DNA from: Flavihumibacter solisilvae
GTDB taxonomy: Bacteria > Bacteroidota > Bacteroidia > Chitinophagales > Chitinophagaceae
Assembly (NCBI RefSeq): GCF_000814475.1
Contig: NZ_JSVC01000001.1
Coordinates: 1-64,000 of the forward strand
Reading direction: 5' to 3'
DNA length: 64,000 nucleotides
Shown: positions 1 through 8,427 of the stretch, one piece after another
Position numbering within the stretch: the first letter of the stretch is position 1
Layout of the letters: the number at the start of each line of letters is the position of its first letter
Notes under the pieces: generated by a model
Told to the model about the DNA's origin: nothing
Seen by the model: the letters and a program-made list of their open reading frames with translations, nothing else
Database searches by the model: none
Program-made: the position numbers and the translations under genes

Positions 1-182
1 AGGTAAAACTCAATATTATGATACCGATGTTTCCCATACTTTTGATCATTGTTACTGTAATTTTTCTGCTTTCTTCTGCTGATAAAGATTGTACAAAATG
101 ATACTGACAAGGGACACAGCAATTACAGTAACAATGATCAAAAGTATGGGAAACATCGGTATCATAATATTGAGTTTTACCT
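1..182. repeat. Perfect 62-bp inverted repeat at window edge
   Basis: Bases 1-62 are the exact reverse complement of bases 121-182, with a 58-nt spacer at 63-120. The repeat begins at base 1, so its true outer boundary cannot be seen. The right arm lies in a natural-looking context: the start of a small minus-strand reading frame, a regulatory palindrome, then the next gene. The left arm simply repeats that sequence backwards. Perfect fold-backs at a sequence end are a known assembly or amplification artefact, and that is the simplest reading here. A genuine hairpin or inverted duplication is possible. Confidence 0.9.
52..165 (-). CDS. Putative small single-pass membrane protein (3' end unreliable)
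   Basis: An ATG at 165 opens a 37-codon frame whose product starts MIPMFPILLIIVTVIAVSL and continues into a short basic tail (YQQKKAEKLQ), that is, one N-terminal membrane helix followed by a cytoplasmic tail. The last codons lie in the left arm of the inverted repeat, so the natural C-terminus is probably lost or replaced. An FNR-type palindrome is centred about 56 bp upstream of the ATG, which would place a class II transcription start about 15 nt before the start codon. I do not recognise the family. That it is a gene at all is inferred from the hydrophobic segment and the upstream site. Confidence 0.35.
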   Translation of the reverse strand: MIPMFPILLIIVTVIAVSLVSIILYNLYQQKKAEKLQ

Positions 183-214
183 TACAAAATTACCCGATGC
201 TTTGTGCCTGACCA

Positions 215-228
215 TTGACAAAAATCAA
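215..228. promoter_or_regulatory. FNR/CRP-type palindrome (copy 1)
   Basis: The sequence TTGAC-AAAA-ATCAA matches the FNR consensus TTGAT-N4-ATCAA at 9 of the 10 fixed bases. It overlaps the stop codon of the minus-strand gene at 225-530 and lies upstream of the small minus-strand frame starting at 165. Three more copies occur in the window. Binding by an FNR/CRP-family regulator is inferred from the motif only. Confidence 0.5.
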
Positions 229-530
229 TCTTTCATTTCCAGCTTTTTTAACATCTCATCCGTTACCGGATCACTATAAATACCATACGCATTTACCAGT
301 ATACCTTTTAACTGCTGGCGGTCGGAAGATATCGCATACAGAATCGCCTGGTCCGATGGATTACTCTGACCTTCGAAACGGAAATACTTATCTATTTTAA
401 AATCATCCGCAAACAATTGGAACTCGCCGTTGCGGCATTCCAGGCAGTTTTGCTTCAGGTTGAAGTCCTCCACATAGCCTTCCCTACGCAAATCGTTCAT
501 CGTTTCCGAGAGTGTTGAATATGAATACAT
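225..530 (-). CDS. Small conserved protein of the type often annotated as phosphoribosylpyrophosphate synthetase
   Basis: A 101-residue soluble protein with the pattern MYSYxTLSExxNDLRREGYxEDFNL near the N-terminus, a central NCLEC cysteine pair, and FEGQSNPSDQAILYAISS followed by GILVNAYGIY. I recognise this as a short Bacteroidota family commonly labelled phosphoribosylpyrophosphate synthetase in databases. It is far too short to be that enzyme (about 310 residues) and lacks its PRPP-binding loop, so the label should not be trusted and the function is unknown. It starts at an ATG at 530, 10 bp after the stop of the upstream antiporter gene on the same strand, so the two are probably co-transcribed. 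An FNR-type palindrome overlaps its stop codon. Confidence 0.8.
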   Translation of the reverse strand: MYSYSTLSETMNDLRREGYVEDFNLKQNCLECRNGEFQLFADDFKIDKYFRFEGQSNPSDQAILYAISSDRQQLKGILVNAYGIYSDPVTDEMLKKLEMKD

Positions 531-540
531 ACGCTTAATT

Positions 541-2811
541 TTAGATGGTGTTCAATTGACGGATCTTTCGTTTATCGCCTACGATCCATACTACATCGCC
601 CCACTCGAGTATCACGCCGGAGTCGGGATTTAATATTCTTTCTTTGTCACGCTCAATACCAACAATAATTCCATCGGTTCGTTCACGCAACCCTGAACTC
701 CGGAGATCTTTTCCTTTCAGCTTAGTATGCTCATTAACAATTATTTTTTGTAAAGAAATTTCTTCAATGTCCCTGTCTTCCATATCACTTGTTTCCAGTG
801 CGTCAAAATTCGGTTTGAATGTCTTGATCTGGTTATCGGTGGCGATAATACCAACATGGTCGAAAGGCATTACTGCACTATCACGTCCAGGCGCCCGCAG
901 CAACCTGTCTCCACGTTTTATGTATATAACATTTATTCCAAACTTCTCCCTCCATTGCAGGTCCAGTAATGTCTTGCCAACATATCCGGCATTCGGGTTT
1001 ACTTTCATTTCCACAATATGCGCATCCCACGGCTCCAGGTTCGATTGCATTTCTTCGTTCTTCAGCATAATGCTTTGCGCTAGTGAGGGCTCGCTTACTT
1101 CTGTCGCAGCCCGTGCATTCAGGTTTGCAAGAAAACGTGTTTCCATTCGCAGGTAAACTTTCTGGATCCTCCTGGAAAACACAAGCAGGATGAGAATCGC
1201 TACCGGTACTATTACCAGGATGGCGATTGGCGCAGGCACCAGCCTTTGCACCCAAAACCCGATAAACAGTATACCCAACAGGCTTCTCAGGATCTCTATA
1301 ACCAGCAATGGGCCACGGTTATAGCTTTTTTCCAGCCACAGCTGTTTATACGTGAGACTGTTTGGCCGTTTTGCCATGAAAGCCCATAAAAAAGGTGCGG
1401 CAACACCAAGCGAGATCACAAGAATGATGATGATCCTTAATGTTTCATTCGGCACATTCGCGTTAACAAACGGAACCAAAAAGTTTATGGAAAGCAATGC
1501 TGTTGCTAGCAAAAGAATGCCGTTGGTCAATGCGATCCTCAGGTACGATTTCAATACCAATTTCCACTGGCTGTCGGCTTGTATCTTCTGGGCGCCCATG
1601 GAATAATTGTTGAGGCGTTTTACCCATTTCTGCGGAAGATGACTGGTTGCGAAATCATAAATTGGCCCGGTGTACTTGATCAGGTAGGGCGTTGTGAATG
1701 TGGTTATCGCCGACGCTCCTACCGCAACAGGAAAAAGAAAATCAGAGATCACTCCCAAGGAAAGACCGAGTGTGGCCACAATAAATGCGAATTCACCGAT
1801 CTGTGCCATACTCATTCCGACCTCTACAGATTGTTTGAGTGGCTGTCCCGACAACAAAGCGCCAAGTGTTGTACTGAACAGTTTTCCAAAGATGGTCAAA
1901 AGTGTGATCCAGAGGATTGGCCCGGCATACTGAACCATGGCCCCTGGATCAATCATCATCCCGACGGAAACAAAAAACACTGCGCCAAAAAGGTCTTTTA
2001 CCGGTTTGATGACATGTTCCACTTTTTCAGCAGATGTGGTTTCGGCAATGATCGATCCCATCACAAAAGCTCCCAGTTCTGCAGAAAATCCTACCCGGGT
2101 CGCCAGCAGAACCATACCGAGACAAAGGCCCAAAGAAAGCGTGAGCAAAGTTTCTTCGTCCATCAGCTTCTTTGCTTTCCTGAGGAATGTTGGCAATAAA
2201 TAAATTCCGCCGATGAACCAGATGGCCAGGAAGAACAGGAGCTTCAGGACAGTATATAACATTTCCGTTCCTTCAAATGCCCTGGTCACAGCCAGCGTGG
2301 AAAGTAGTACCATCAGGAGGATCACTACGATGTCTTCCACGATCAGGACGCCAAATACGATCCGGGCAAATTGTTTGGTCTTTACTCCGAGCTCATCGAA
2401 TGCCCTTAAGATGATCGTTGTGGAAGAACTTGCCAGCATACCACCAAGGAAAAGGCTGTCCATCGTGGTCCAACCCAACATCTTCCCTAAAAAATAGCCA
2501 CTGACTGTGATGAAAATAATTTCAACGAAAGCTGTTATCGAAGCTGACCCTCCGACACGCAACAATTTCTTGAAGCTGAACTCAAGTCCGAGGCTGAACA
2601 AAAGAATGATCACACCTATTTCGGCAAGTGTTTCAATATTCTCACGATCTACGACTGTAGGTGTGATCTGGAAATATGGGCCTACCAAAAATCCTGCGAT
2701 TATATAACCTAATACGAGAGGCTGCCTGATCTTCCGGAACAACAGGGTAATAATTGCACCAGCCATCAGTATCAGTGCTAAGTCTTCTATCAGTTTTGGT
2801 AAATGGCCCAT
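541..2811 (-). CDS. Kef-type monovalent cation:proton antiporter (CPA2) with C-terminal TrkA-C domains
   Basis: Inner-membrane antiporter of the CPA2/KefB type, expected to exchange K+ or Na+ for H+ and to help control cytoplasmic pH and ion balance. Residues 1-400 form the multi-helix exchanger domain, including the helix with LFSLGLEFS and the GAFVMGSIIAET segment typical of the family. A second, shorter group of membrane helices follows at about 410-560. The last 150 or so residues hold two regulatory TrkA-C (RCK_C) modules: one containing NPNAGYVGKTLLDL, and a second with GKDLRSSGLRERTDGIIVGI and ending GDVVWIVGDKRKI. No TrkA-N (NAD-binding) domain is seen between, so gating is probably through the TrkA-C modules alone. 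The 756-residue length is normal for the Bacteroidota form. The start is the ATG at 2811. The small gene downstream follows after 10 bp. The transported ion cannot be told from sequence. Confidence 0.9.
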   Translation of the reverse strand: MGHLPKLIEDLALILMAGAIITLLFRKIRQPLVLGYIIAGFLVGPYFQITPTVVDRENIETLAEIGVIILLFSLGLEFSFKKLLRVGGSASITAFVEIIFITVSGYFLGKMLGWTTMDSLFLGGMLASSSTTIILRAFDELGVKTKQFARIVFGVLIVEDIVVILLMVLLSTLAVTRAFEGTEMLYTVLKLLFFLAIWFIGGIYLLPTFLRKAKKLMDEETLLTLSLGLCLGMVLLATRVGFSAELGAFVMGSIIAETTSAEKVEHVIKPVKDLFGAVFFVSVGMMIDPGAMVQYAGPILWITLLTIFGKLFSTTLGALLSGQPLKQSVEVGMSMAQIGEFAFIVATLGLSLGVISDFLFPVAVGASAITTFTTPYLIKYTGPIYDFATSHLPQKWVKRLNNYSMGAQKIQADSQWKLVLKSYLRIALTNGILLLATALLSINFLVPFVNANVPNETLRIIIILVISLGVAAPFLWAFMAKRPNSLTYKQLWLEKSYNRGPLLVIEILRSLLGILFIGFWVQRLVPAPIAILVIVPVAILILLVFSRRIQKVYLRMETRFLANLNARAATEVSEPSLAQSIMLKNEEMQSNLEPWDAHIVEMKVNPNAGYVGKTLLDLQWREKFGINVIYIKRGDRLLRAPGRDSAVMPFDHVGIIATDNQIKTFKPNFDALETSDMEDRDIEEISLQKIIVNEHTKLKGKDLRSSGLRERTDGIIVGIERDKERILNPDSGVILEWGDVVWIVGDKRKIRQLNTI

Positions 2812-2857
2812 TCTTATATGCTTTTTATTTCAGATAGGCACTTTATCCAGGCCCGGT

Positions 2858-3356
2858 TTACTGTACAAATTCACCATCCGCTTTAATGTGCACCTCATCA
2901 CTGATCATGGAAGAAGGAAAATTGTTACCAATATTAAAATCCGAACGCCTGATGCTACCTGTTAACTGAAACCCCACAGTTGGCTTTTTGTTCACCGGGT
3001 TTTCGGCATTCCCTTTATATTCCAGGTTCATGGTTACCTGTTTGGTAATTCCACGAAGGGTCAAGGCGCCGGTAAGTTTGTACTTATTCTTTCCTGCTTT
3101 TTGGATTGCAGTGCTGGCAAAATGCATAACGGGGAACTTTTCTGCATCAAAAAAATCGGCACTTTTCAGGTGTTTGTCCCTTGCTTCAACACGGGTATCA
3201 ATAGACGCTACTTTTGCTTTCAGTTCAAACACAGCATCACTGAAATCAGGTTTTGTCGTATTAACTGTAACGTCAAAATCATTGAATACGCCTGACTGCT
3301 GCGATAAATGCTGTAAGAACAATAAATACCGACAGAAATATGAATATCTTCTTCAT
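2858..3356 (-). pseudogene. YceI-like protein, broken by an internal deletion and frameshift
   Basis: The C-terminal four fifths of a YceI-family lipocalin-like domain is intact: SGVFNDFDVTV, then EARDKHLKSADFFDAEKFP, then LRGITKQVTM and SDFNIG. YceI proteins are periplasmic isoprenoid-binding barrels. The long reading frame has only a TTG at 3322 as a formal start and lacks both a signal peptide and the usual N-terminal WxxDxxHSxVxFxxxH strand. A perfect signal peptide (MKKIFIFLSVFIVLTAFIA) begins at the ATG at 3356 in another frame and stops at 3279. Joining the two leaves a gap of roughly 20-25 residues plus a frame change. The gene therefore appears to have lost about 60-75 bp, by mutation or assembly error. 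An FNR-type palindrome lies 79 bp upstream of the ATG. Confidence 0.75.
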
Positions 3357-3428
3357 GCTTTGAAATTTGCAAGCAAAGGTACCCGGCGTGTATAGCCCGC
3401 TCCATTGCGTTTGAGCAGGAAAAAGCAT

Positions 3429-3442
3429 TGATATTAATCAAT
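3429..3442. promoter_or_regulatory. FNR/CRP-type palindrome (copy 2)
   Basis: TTGAT-ATTA-ATCAA is a perfect match to the FNR consensus half sites and sits inside the longer dyad CATTGAT-ATTA-ATCAATG. It lies in the divergent interval between the yceI-like gene (ATG at 3356, minus) and arsR (ATG at 3499, plus). Its centre is about 79 bp from the first and 63 bp from the second, so class II activation of either is geometrically possible. Confidence 0.6.
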
Positions 3443-3478
3443 GGGGATGAAAATAAATTTGGTTCATTGCAAACATTA

Positions 3479-3494
3479 ATCGTAATATTGCGAT
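3479..3494. promoter_or_regulatory. Putative ArsR operator O1
   Basis: ATCGTAATATTGCGAT is a near-perfect dyad (14 of 16 positions symmetric) ending 4 bp before the arsR ATG. Its reverse complement differs by one base from a second copy just upstream of arsM. ArsR repressors bind such AT-centred dyads over their own promoters, so autoregulation is inferred. Confidence 0.6.
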
Positions 3495-3498
3495 ACAT

Positions 3499-3828
3499 AT
3501 GGGAGCAACGAAAACAGAACTTTTTACCCGGCAGCAGAACGAACTGGCGGCTATGGCAAAGGCAATAGCCCATCCCGCACGAATTGCCATTTTGCAATAC
3601 CTGGTTAAAAAGAATGCATGCGTTTGCGGCGATATAGTAGAAGAACTGGGCCTGGCACAGGCAACGACTTCTCAACACCTGAAGGAACTGAAGAACGCAG
3701 GAATTATCCAGGGGAATATCGATGGAGTTAGTGTCTGTTATTGCATTGAGCCAAAAGCATGGAAGCAATATAAAGAGCTGTTTACTGCTTTCTTTAAGGA
3801 TGTTGACCTGAAGGGCAGCTGCTGCTGA
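3499..3828 (+). CDS. arsR: ArsR-family arsenite-responsive repressor
   Basis: A 109-residue winged-helix regulator of the ArsR/SmtB family. The N-terminal helices carry MAKAIAHPARIAILQYL, the recognition helix region reads ATTSQHLKELKNAG, and the wing is GNIDGVSVCYCI. The pair C41-V-C43 in NACVCGDIV matches the ELCVCDL-type As(III) site of classical ArsR proteins, and the C-terminus ends in another Cys pair, so it should release DNA on binding arsenite. Start is the ATG at 3499, with a putative operator immediately upstream. It is the first gene of an arsR-arsM-arsC cluster on the plus strand, with 50 bp to arsM containing a second operator copy. Confidence 0.93.
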   Translation: MGATKTELFTRQQNELAAMAKAIAHPARIAILQYLVKKNACVCGDIVEELGLAQATTSQHLKELKNAGIIQGNIDGVSVCYCIEPKAWKQYKELFTAFFKDVDLKGSCC

Positions 3829-3846
3829 TTTTTTTTGACTTAATTC

Positions 3847-3862
3847 ATCGCAATATTACAAT
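3847..3862. promoter_or_regulatory. Putative ArsR operator O2
   Basis: ATCGCAATATTACAAT matches the reverse complement of the operator before arsR at 15 of 16 positions. It lies in the 50-bp gap between arsR and arsM, 16 bp before the arsM start. This suggests a second, arsM-proximal promoter or roadblock under ArsR control. Confidence 0.6.
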
Positions 3863-3878
3863 AAATAAACTGAATACC

Positions 3879-4724
3879 ATGCAAACCGAAAATGAAATCA
3901 AAGAGTTGGTTCGCCAGAAGTATAGCGAGATCGCTCTCCAGGACAAAAGCACAAACCAGTCCTCATGTTGTGGCTCCGGTGGCTGCAGCACCGAAGTGTA
4001 TAATATCATGACCGATGACTATTCGAAAGTAGATGGTTATAACCCGGATGCAGACCTGGGACTGGGCTGTGGACTTCCGACCCAGTTTGCCAAAATCAAG
4101 CAGGGAGATACTGTTATTGATCTTGGAAGCGGAGCCGGCAACGACTGTTTCATCGCACGAAAAGAAGCAGGGGAAACAGGAAAAGTGATTGGGATCGACT
4201 TTACACCTGCCATGATCGACCTCGCCCGTGCGAATGCCCAAAAGATAGGCTACACTAATGTTGAATTCAGGCAGGGCGATATTGATAACATGCCTGTTGC
4301 CGCCAACACGGCAGACGTGATAGTAAGTAACTGTGTTCTCAACCTTGTACCAAATAAGGATGCAGTTATCAAAGAAATTTACCGGACGCTCAAATCCGGT
4401 GGTCACTTCAGCATCTCTGATATTGTTTTGGAAGGAACATTACCCGAAAGCATCCGCGAAGCTGCAGAAATGTATGCCGGTTGTGTTTCAGGAGCGATTC
4501 AGAAATCGGTTTACCTGGAATTGATCCACAGCAATGGATTTGAGAACATCACCATCCAGAAGGAAAAAACTATTGAAGTGCCGGATGATATACTTTCAAA
4601 ATACCTGTCGCCGGAAGATTTATCTGCTTTTCGAAATGGATCAGCCGGGATCTACAGCATCACAGTATTCGCCCAAAAACCAATAACCGAAAAATCCTGC
4701 TGCGGGCCTGCCTGCTGCAACTAA
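3879..4724 (+). CDS. arsM: Arsenite S-adenosylmethionine methyltransferase
   Basis: A 281-residue SAM-dependent methyltransferase that converts As(III) to methylated and eventually volatile arsenicals in the cytoplasm. The SAM-binding motif is VIDLGSGAGNDCF at about residues 79-91, followed by the acidic end of strand 2 in VIGIDFTP. The three cysteines that bind As(III) in characterised ArsM proteins have clear counterparts: C64 in LGLGCG, C152 in VSNCVLN and C202 in YAGCVSG. Extra cysteine clusters occur near the N-terminus (SCCGSGGC) and at the C-terminus (SCCGPACC), as in many bacterial ArsM proteins. Start is the ATG at 3879. It follows arsR after a gap holding an operator-like site and precedes arsC by 21 bp. 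Confidence 0.95.
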   Translation: MQTENEIKELVRQKYSEIALQDKSTNQSSCCGSGGCSTEVYNIMTDDYSKVDGYNPDADLGLGCGLPTQFAKIKQGDTVIDLGSGAGNDCFIARKEAGETGKVIGIDFTPAMIDLARANAQKIGYTNVEFRQGDIDNMPVAANTADVIVSNCVLNLVPNKDAVIKEIYRTLKSGGHFSISDIVLEGTLPESIREAAEMYAGCVSGAIQKSVYLELIHSNGFENITIQKEKTIEVPDDILSKYLSPEDLSAFRNGSAGIYSITVFAQKPITEKSCCGPACCN

Positions 4725-4745
4725 CCTGCAGTCATATATCATCAA

Positions 4746-5162
4746 ATGAAAAAGATCTTAGTCTTATGCACAGGCAACAGCTGTCGTAGCCAGATAGCCG
4801 AAGGTTACCTGAAATCTTTTGCCGGGAACAAAGCGGATATCTACAGCGCCGGCGTAGAAACCCATGGAGTAAACCCGCGCGCTGTAAAAACAATGTCGGA
4901 AGATGGCATCGATATATCGGGCCAGACATCCAATAATGTCTCTGAATACCGCGACATCGACTTTGACTATGTGATCACCGTTTGCGATAATGCCAGGGAA
5001 CACTGCCCTCATTTTCCATCCAATTCCCTGACATTCCATCATAACTTTCCCGACCCGGCAAAAGCTACCGGCCCTGAAATTGAGATCATGAAACAGTTTG
5101 CATCAGTCAGGGACCAGATAAAATCCTATTGCAAATCATTTGTTGAGGATCACATTTCGTAA
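4746..5162 (+). CDS. arsC: Thioredoxin-coupled arsenate reductase
   Basis: A 138-residue protein of the low-molecular-weight tyrosine phosphatase fold that reduces As(V) to As(III). The P-loop CTGNSCR places the nucleophile at C8 with R14 at the end of the CX5R loop. The redox pair is C80 and C87 in VCDNAREHCP. The spacings (72 and 7 residues) are those of the thioredoxin-coupled pI258-type ArsC enzymes, which separates it from simple LMW phosphatases that lack the second cysteine pair. It follows arsM closely. The next gene is an unrelated AsmA-like gene, and no ArsB or Acr3 efflux pump is present, so in this operon reduction feeds methylation. Confidence 0.93.
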   Translation: MKKILVLCTGNSCRSQIAEGYLKSFAGNKADIYSAGVETHGVNPRAVKTMSEDGIDISGQTSNNVSEYRDIDFDYVITVCDNAREHCPHFPSNSLTFHHNFPDPAKATGPEIEIMKQFASVRDQIKSYCKSFVEDHIS

Positions 5163-5249
5163 TCCAGGAACCTGGCGGGTTAAAAAATTGTGCGGGTCTT
5201 AGCGAATTAAAAGTAAGTTGCACGTAGTTACAACAGTGGTAAGCTGGCT

Positions 5250-8200
5250 ATGAAAAAATTAGCAGTCCGCATACTGAAGTTTCTCGCCATCACAGCAACT
5301 GCTTTTGTTGCTATCCTGTTTTTATTACCAATCCTGTTCCCCGGTAAGATCGCGGCAAGTATCAGGCAATGGGCAAACCAGTCCATTACAGGAGAGTTGA
5401 ATTTTTCAAAGGCAAGGTTGTCGTTCTTCAAACATTTCCCGACACTTACCTTAACACTGCACGACTTTTCACTGAAAGGATCCGCGCCATTCGAAAAGGA
5501 CACGCTTCTTTCCGGTGATGAACTGAGCTTTGGCCTTAAGCTGAACTCTCTTTTCGGCAGCGCCATAGAAGTGGATGAGTTTTACATTCATAAGGCGCTC
5601 GTGCAGGTACTTGTTGATAAAAAGGGCAAAGCAAATTATAATATCTATCGGTCAACCGGTAAGCCATCCAGGCCATCGGGAGACACCAAATCGACCGACC
5701 TGAAGATCAAAGGGGTCTATTTCACCGATTGCCGGCTGAAATACCACGACCAATCCATTCCCATGATCATCGCGGCAGACGGCTTCAATTATGAAGGCCG
5801 GGGCGACCTGGCGAAAGACATTATAGAACTAACCTCGACGATCAGGGCCGACAGTCTCGATTTTATCCATGGCAATAACACATACCTGAGACGACGAAAG
5901 CTGAACGCCCAACTTGTAACAGGAATCAATACGCGTTCACTTGCTTTCAGGTTCCAAAAGAACAACCTCCTGATCAATAAGCTCCCGGTCGACTTTTCCG
6001 GCACCCTCGCAATCCTTGAGGGTGGTTATGATGTGGACCTGCACGTGATCTCGGGCATCACTGACCTTGCAAATGTGTTCACTGCCCTGCCACCTGATTA
6101 TGAGCAGTGGTTCAGGGATACGAAATTCAGCGGAACAAGCCAACTACTTGTTGACCTTACCGGACCTTATCGCTCAGGCACCGGGTCATCGCCCGACCTT
6201 AGTATCAGGTTATGGGTCAGGAACGGATCCATTCATCACAACAAGGCACCTGCACCGCTGGAAAACCTGAAGGTCAGGGCCGCGCTGCTGATGCCGAAAC
6301 TCAATGCAGACAGCCTGTATATCACGGCAGACTCCCTGTACTTTACTTTAGGTGGCTCAACCACTTCCGGTGATTTCAAATGGAAAGGAATGACCAATCC
6401 ATACATTAAAGCCGACCTGGTTTCGAAGATCGACCTCGGCCTGCTCGACAGTGCATTGGGACTCACCGTTGCAGATCTGCGTGGAAAACTGGAAGCTGAA
6501 CTGCATGCAGATGGTTACTATCGTGCAGGTCGCGATACCAGTCGCTATCGCCCTGGCACTGTTACTCAATCAATCCCGGCATTTCAACTGCACGCATCAG
6601 TTTCACAAGGTTATTTCAAACACCGCGAACTTCCGCTGGCTGTTGACCAGCTGACAGCGCAGATCCGTGCTGGTTGCAGCAATGCCAGGTGGCAGGACAT
6701 TGATCTTGAAATAGAAAATCTCAACGCATCTATCGGCGGCGGTACAGTCGCTGGCTCTGTTGCGGTAAAAGGCCTCACGGCAAGTGACATAAAAGCCGAC
6801 CTGAAAGTCAACATGCCCCTTGAAAACCTGGCCAGGTCAATGCCGATCCGGGACTATAAACTCAACGGCCAACTTAATTCCGAGATACAAGTGAAGGGCA
6901 GGTATGATGCAGCAAACAAAAGATTTCCTGTTGTGAAGTCAGTGCTGAAACTAACTGACGGGCTCATCCAGACGCCGTATTACCCAGCCCCGGTGCAACA
7001 GGTAAACCTGGAAGGCGAAATCAACAGCACGAGGGGCAGCCTTGATGATCTCGCGATAAAGATCCAGCCCTTATCTTTTACATTTGAAGGACAGCCATTC
7101 CGGCTGGAAGCCGATCTCTTCAACCTGAATAATCTCCGCTATTCGATAAAAGCAAATGGCATCCTGGATCTCGGAAAAATCTACCAGGTGTTTGCCATCC
7201 GGGGCTATAATATCAAAGGACTATTGGATGCAAATCTTTCCCTGGCCGGAACGCAGTCAGATGCCCTTAGCAAGCGGATCGACCGGTTATCGAACCATGG
7301 TAACCTGCGTGTGGAAAACATGGAATTGTTCGCCGATGAATATCCCTACCCGTTCCTGATACCAACCGGAACACTCACATTCAAGGACGATAAAGCATGG
7401 CTTCGCAACCTGCGCCTCAGCTATCGCAACAACGAAATCCAGCTCGACGGGTACGCGCAGAATTACATCGGCTATTATTTGCAGGGCAGTCCGCTGCAGG
7501 GAATGCTTACCACGACAAGCAACAAACTGGTCGTGGATGATTTCATGGCCTTCGCCGCCGACAAACCGGGAAACGATTCGGTAGCTGTTGCTGCAAACAG
7601 TGAAGGCATCGTGATGTTGCCCGCCAATCTCGACCTTAAACTGAATACATCAATAAAGGAGATCATATACGGCAGTTCCAGGCTGGACAACCTGCAAGGG
7701 GAACTGACACTGCAAAAAAGCAGGCTGGCCATGAAAGATGCCCGGGTAGGAATTGCCGGGGCTACCATCCGCGTAAATGGGGAATATGTGCCGGTCAATC
7801 TCCGTAACGCTGGCTTCAGCATAAACCTGGAAGCAGATTCCTTTGATGTAAAACGGGCGTACAATGAAGTACCATTGTTCCGCGACATGGTGCCTGCTGC
7901 AGCAAAGGCGGAAGGACTAATCTCAGTTCATTATGGGCTTTCCGGCAGGCTCAATTACCAGATGAAGCCTGTTTACCCTTCCATAAAAGGGAAAGGAGAG
8001 ATCAGGCTGGAACACGTAAAAGTAAACGGGTTGAAATTATTTTCAGCCGTCAGCAAGGCAACAGGTAAGGACAGTATCAACAACCCGGACCTGAAGGCGG
8101 TGGTCCTCCGCTCTTCCATCCAGAATAACATAGTTACGCTTGAGCGTACTAAGATGAAAATCTTTGGCTTTCGCCCGCGGATCGAAGGACAAACCTCGCT

Positions 8201-8369
8201 GGATGGCAAACTGAACCTACGCTTCCGGCTGGGATTACCACCGTTAGGGATAATTGGCATCCCGATGACGGTCACCGGGAATTCTGAGCAACCGATCGTG
8301 AAGATCAGGAAAGGGAAAAAGGAAGATGAACTGGAGGAGGTGGAAGATGACCCTGACGAACAGGAATAA
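5250..8369 (+). CDS. AsmA-family protein
   Basis: A 1039-residue protein with one N-terminal membrane helix (about residues 5-30, FLAITATAFVAILFLLPILF) followed by a very long periplasmic region rich in short beta strands, as in AsmA/TamB/YhdP relatives. The first domain carries the AsmA hallmark of a helix followed by ITGELNFSKARLSFFKHFPTL. The C-terminal 350 residues resemble the AsmA-like C-terminal domain (SIQNNIVTLERTKMKIFGFRP). The tail is strongly acidic (EDELEEVEDDPDEQE). Family members are thought to move phospholipids or assist outer-membrane protein assembly across the periplasm. It stands alone, 87 bp after arsC and before a peptidase gene, so the neighbours say little about its role. 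Start is the ATG at 5250. Confidence 0.85.
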   Translation: MKKLAVRILKFLAITATAFVAILFLLPILFPGKIAASIRQWANQSITGELNFSKARLSFFKHFPTLTLTLHDFSLKGSAPFEKDTLLSGDELSFGLKLNSLFGSAIEVDEFYIHKALVQVLVDKKGKANYNIYRSTGKPSRPSGDTKSTDLKIKGVYFTDCRLKYHDQSIPMIIAADGFNYEGRGDLAKDIIELTSTIRADSLDFIHGNNTYLRRRKLNAQLVTGINTRSLAFRFQKNNLLINKLPVDFSGTLAILEGGYDVDLHVISGITDLANVFTALPPDYEQWFRDTKFSGTSQLLVDLTGPYRSGTGSSPDLSIRLWVRNGSIHHNKAPAPLENLKVRAALLMPKLNADSLYITADSLYFTLGGSTTSGDFKWKGMTNPYIKADLVSKIDLGLLDSALGLTVADLRGKLEAELHADGYYRAGRDTSRYRPGTVTQSIPAFQLHASVSQGYFKHRELPLAVDQLTAQIRAGCSNARWQDIDLEIENLNASIGGGTVAGSVAVKGLTASDIKADLKVNMPLENLARSMPIRDYKLNGQLNSEIQVKGRYDAANKRFPVVKSVLKLTDGLIQTPYYPAPVQQVNLEGEINSTRGSLDDLAIKIQPLSFTFEGQPFRLEADLFNLNNLRYSIKANGILDLGKIYQVFAIRGYNIKGLLDANLSLAGTQSDALSKRIDRLSNHGNLRVENMELFADEYPYPFLIPTGTLTFKDDKAWLRNLRLSYRNNEIQLDGYAQNYIGYYLQGSPLQGMLTTTSNKLVVDDFMAFAADKPGNDSVAVAANSEGIVMLPANLDLKLNTSIKEIIYGSSRLDNLQGELTLQKSRLAMKDARVGIAGATIRVNGEYVPVNLRNAGFSINLEADSFDVKRAYNEVPLFRDMVPAAAKAEGLISVHYGLSGRLNYQMKPVYPSIKGKGEIRLEHVKVNGLKLFSAVSKATGKDSINNPDLKAVVLRSSIQNNIVTLERTKMKIFGFRPRIEGQTSLDGKLNLRFRLGLPPLGIIGIPMTVTGNSEQPIVKIRKGKKEDELEEVEDDPDEQE

Positions 8370-8427
8370 GCGCCTATTGCAGCTTCAGAGATTTTGGAAT
8401 ATTTTACCGGTATCCCAATAACTCTCC

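Noticed and set aside
225-530. Functional phosphoribosylpyrophosphate synthetase
   Set aside because: At 101 residues it cannot contain the two-domain PRPP synthetase fold, and the PRPP-binding motif is missing.
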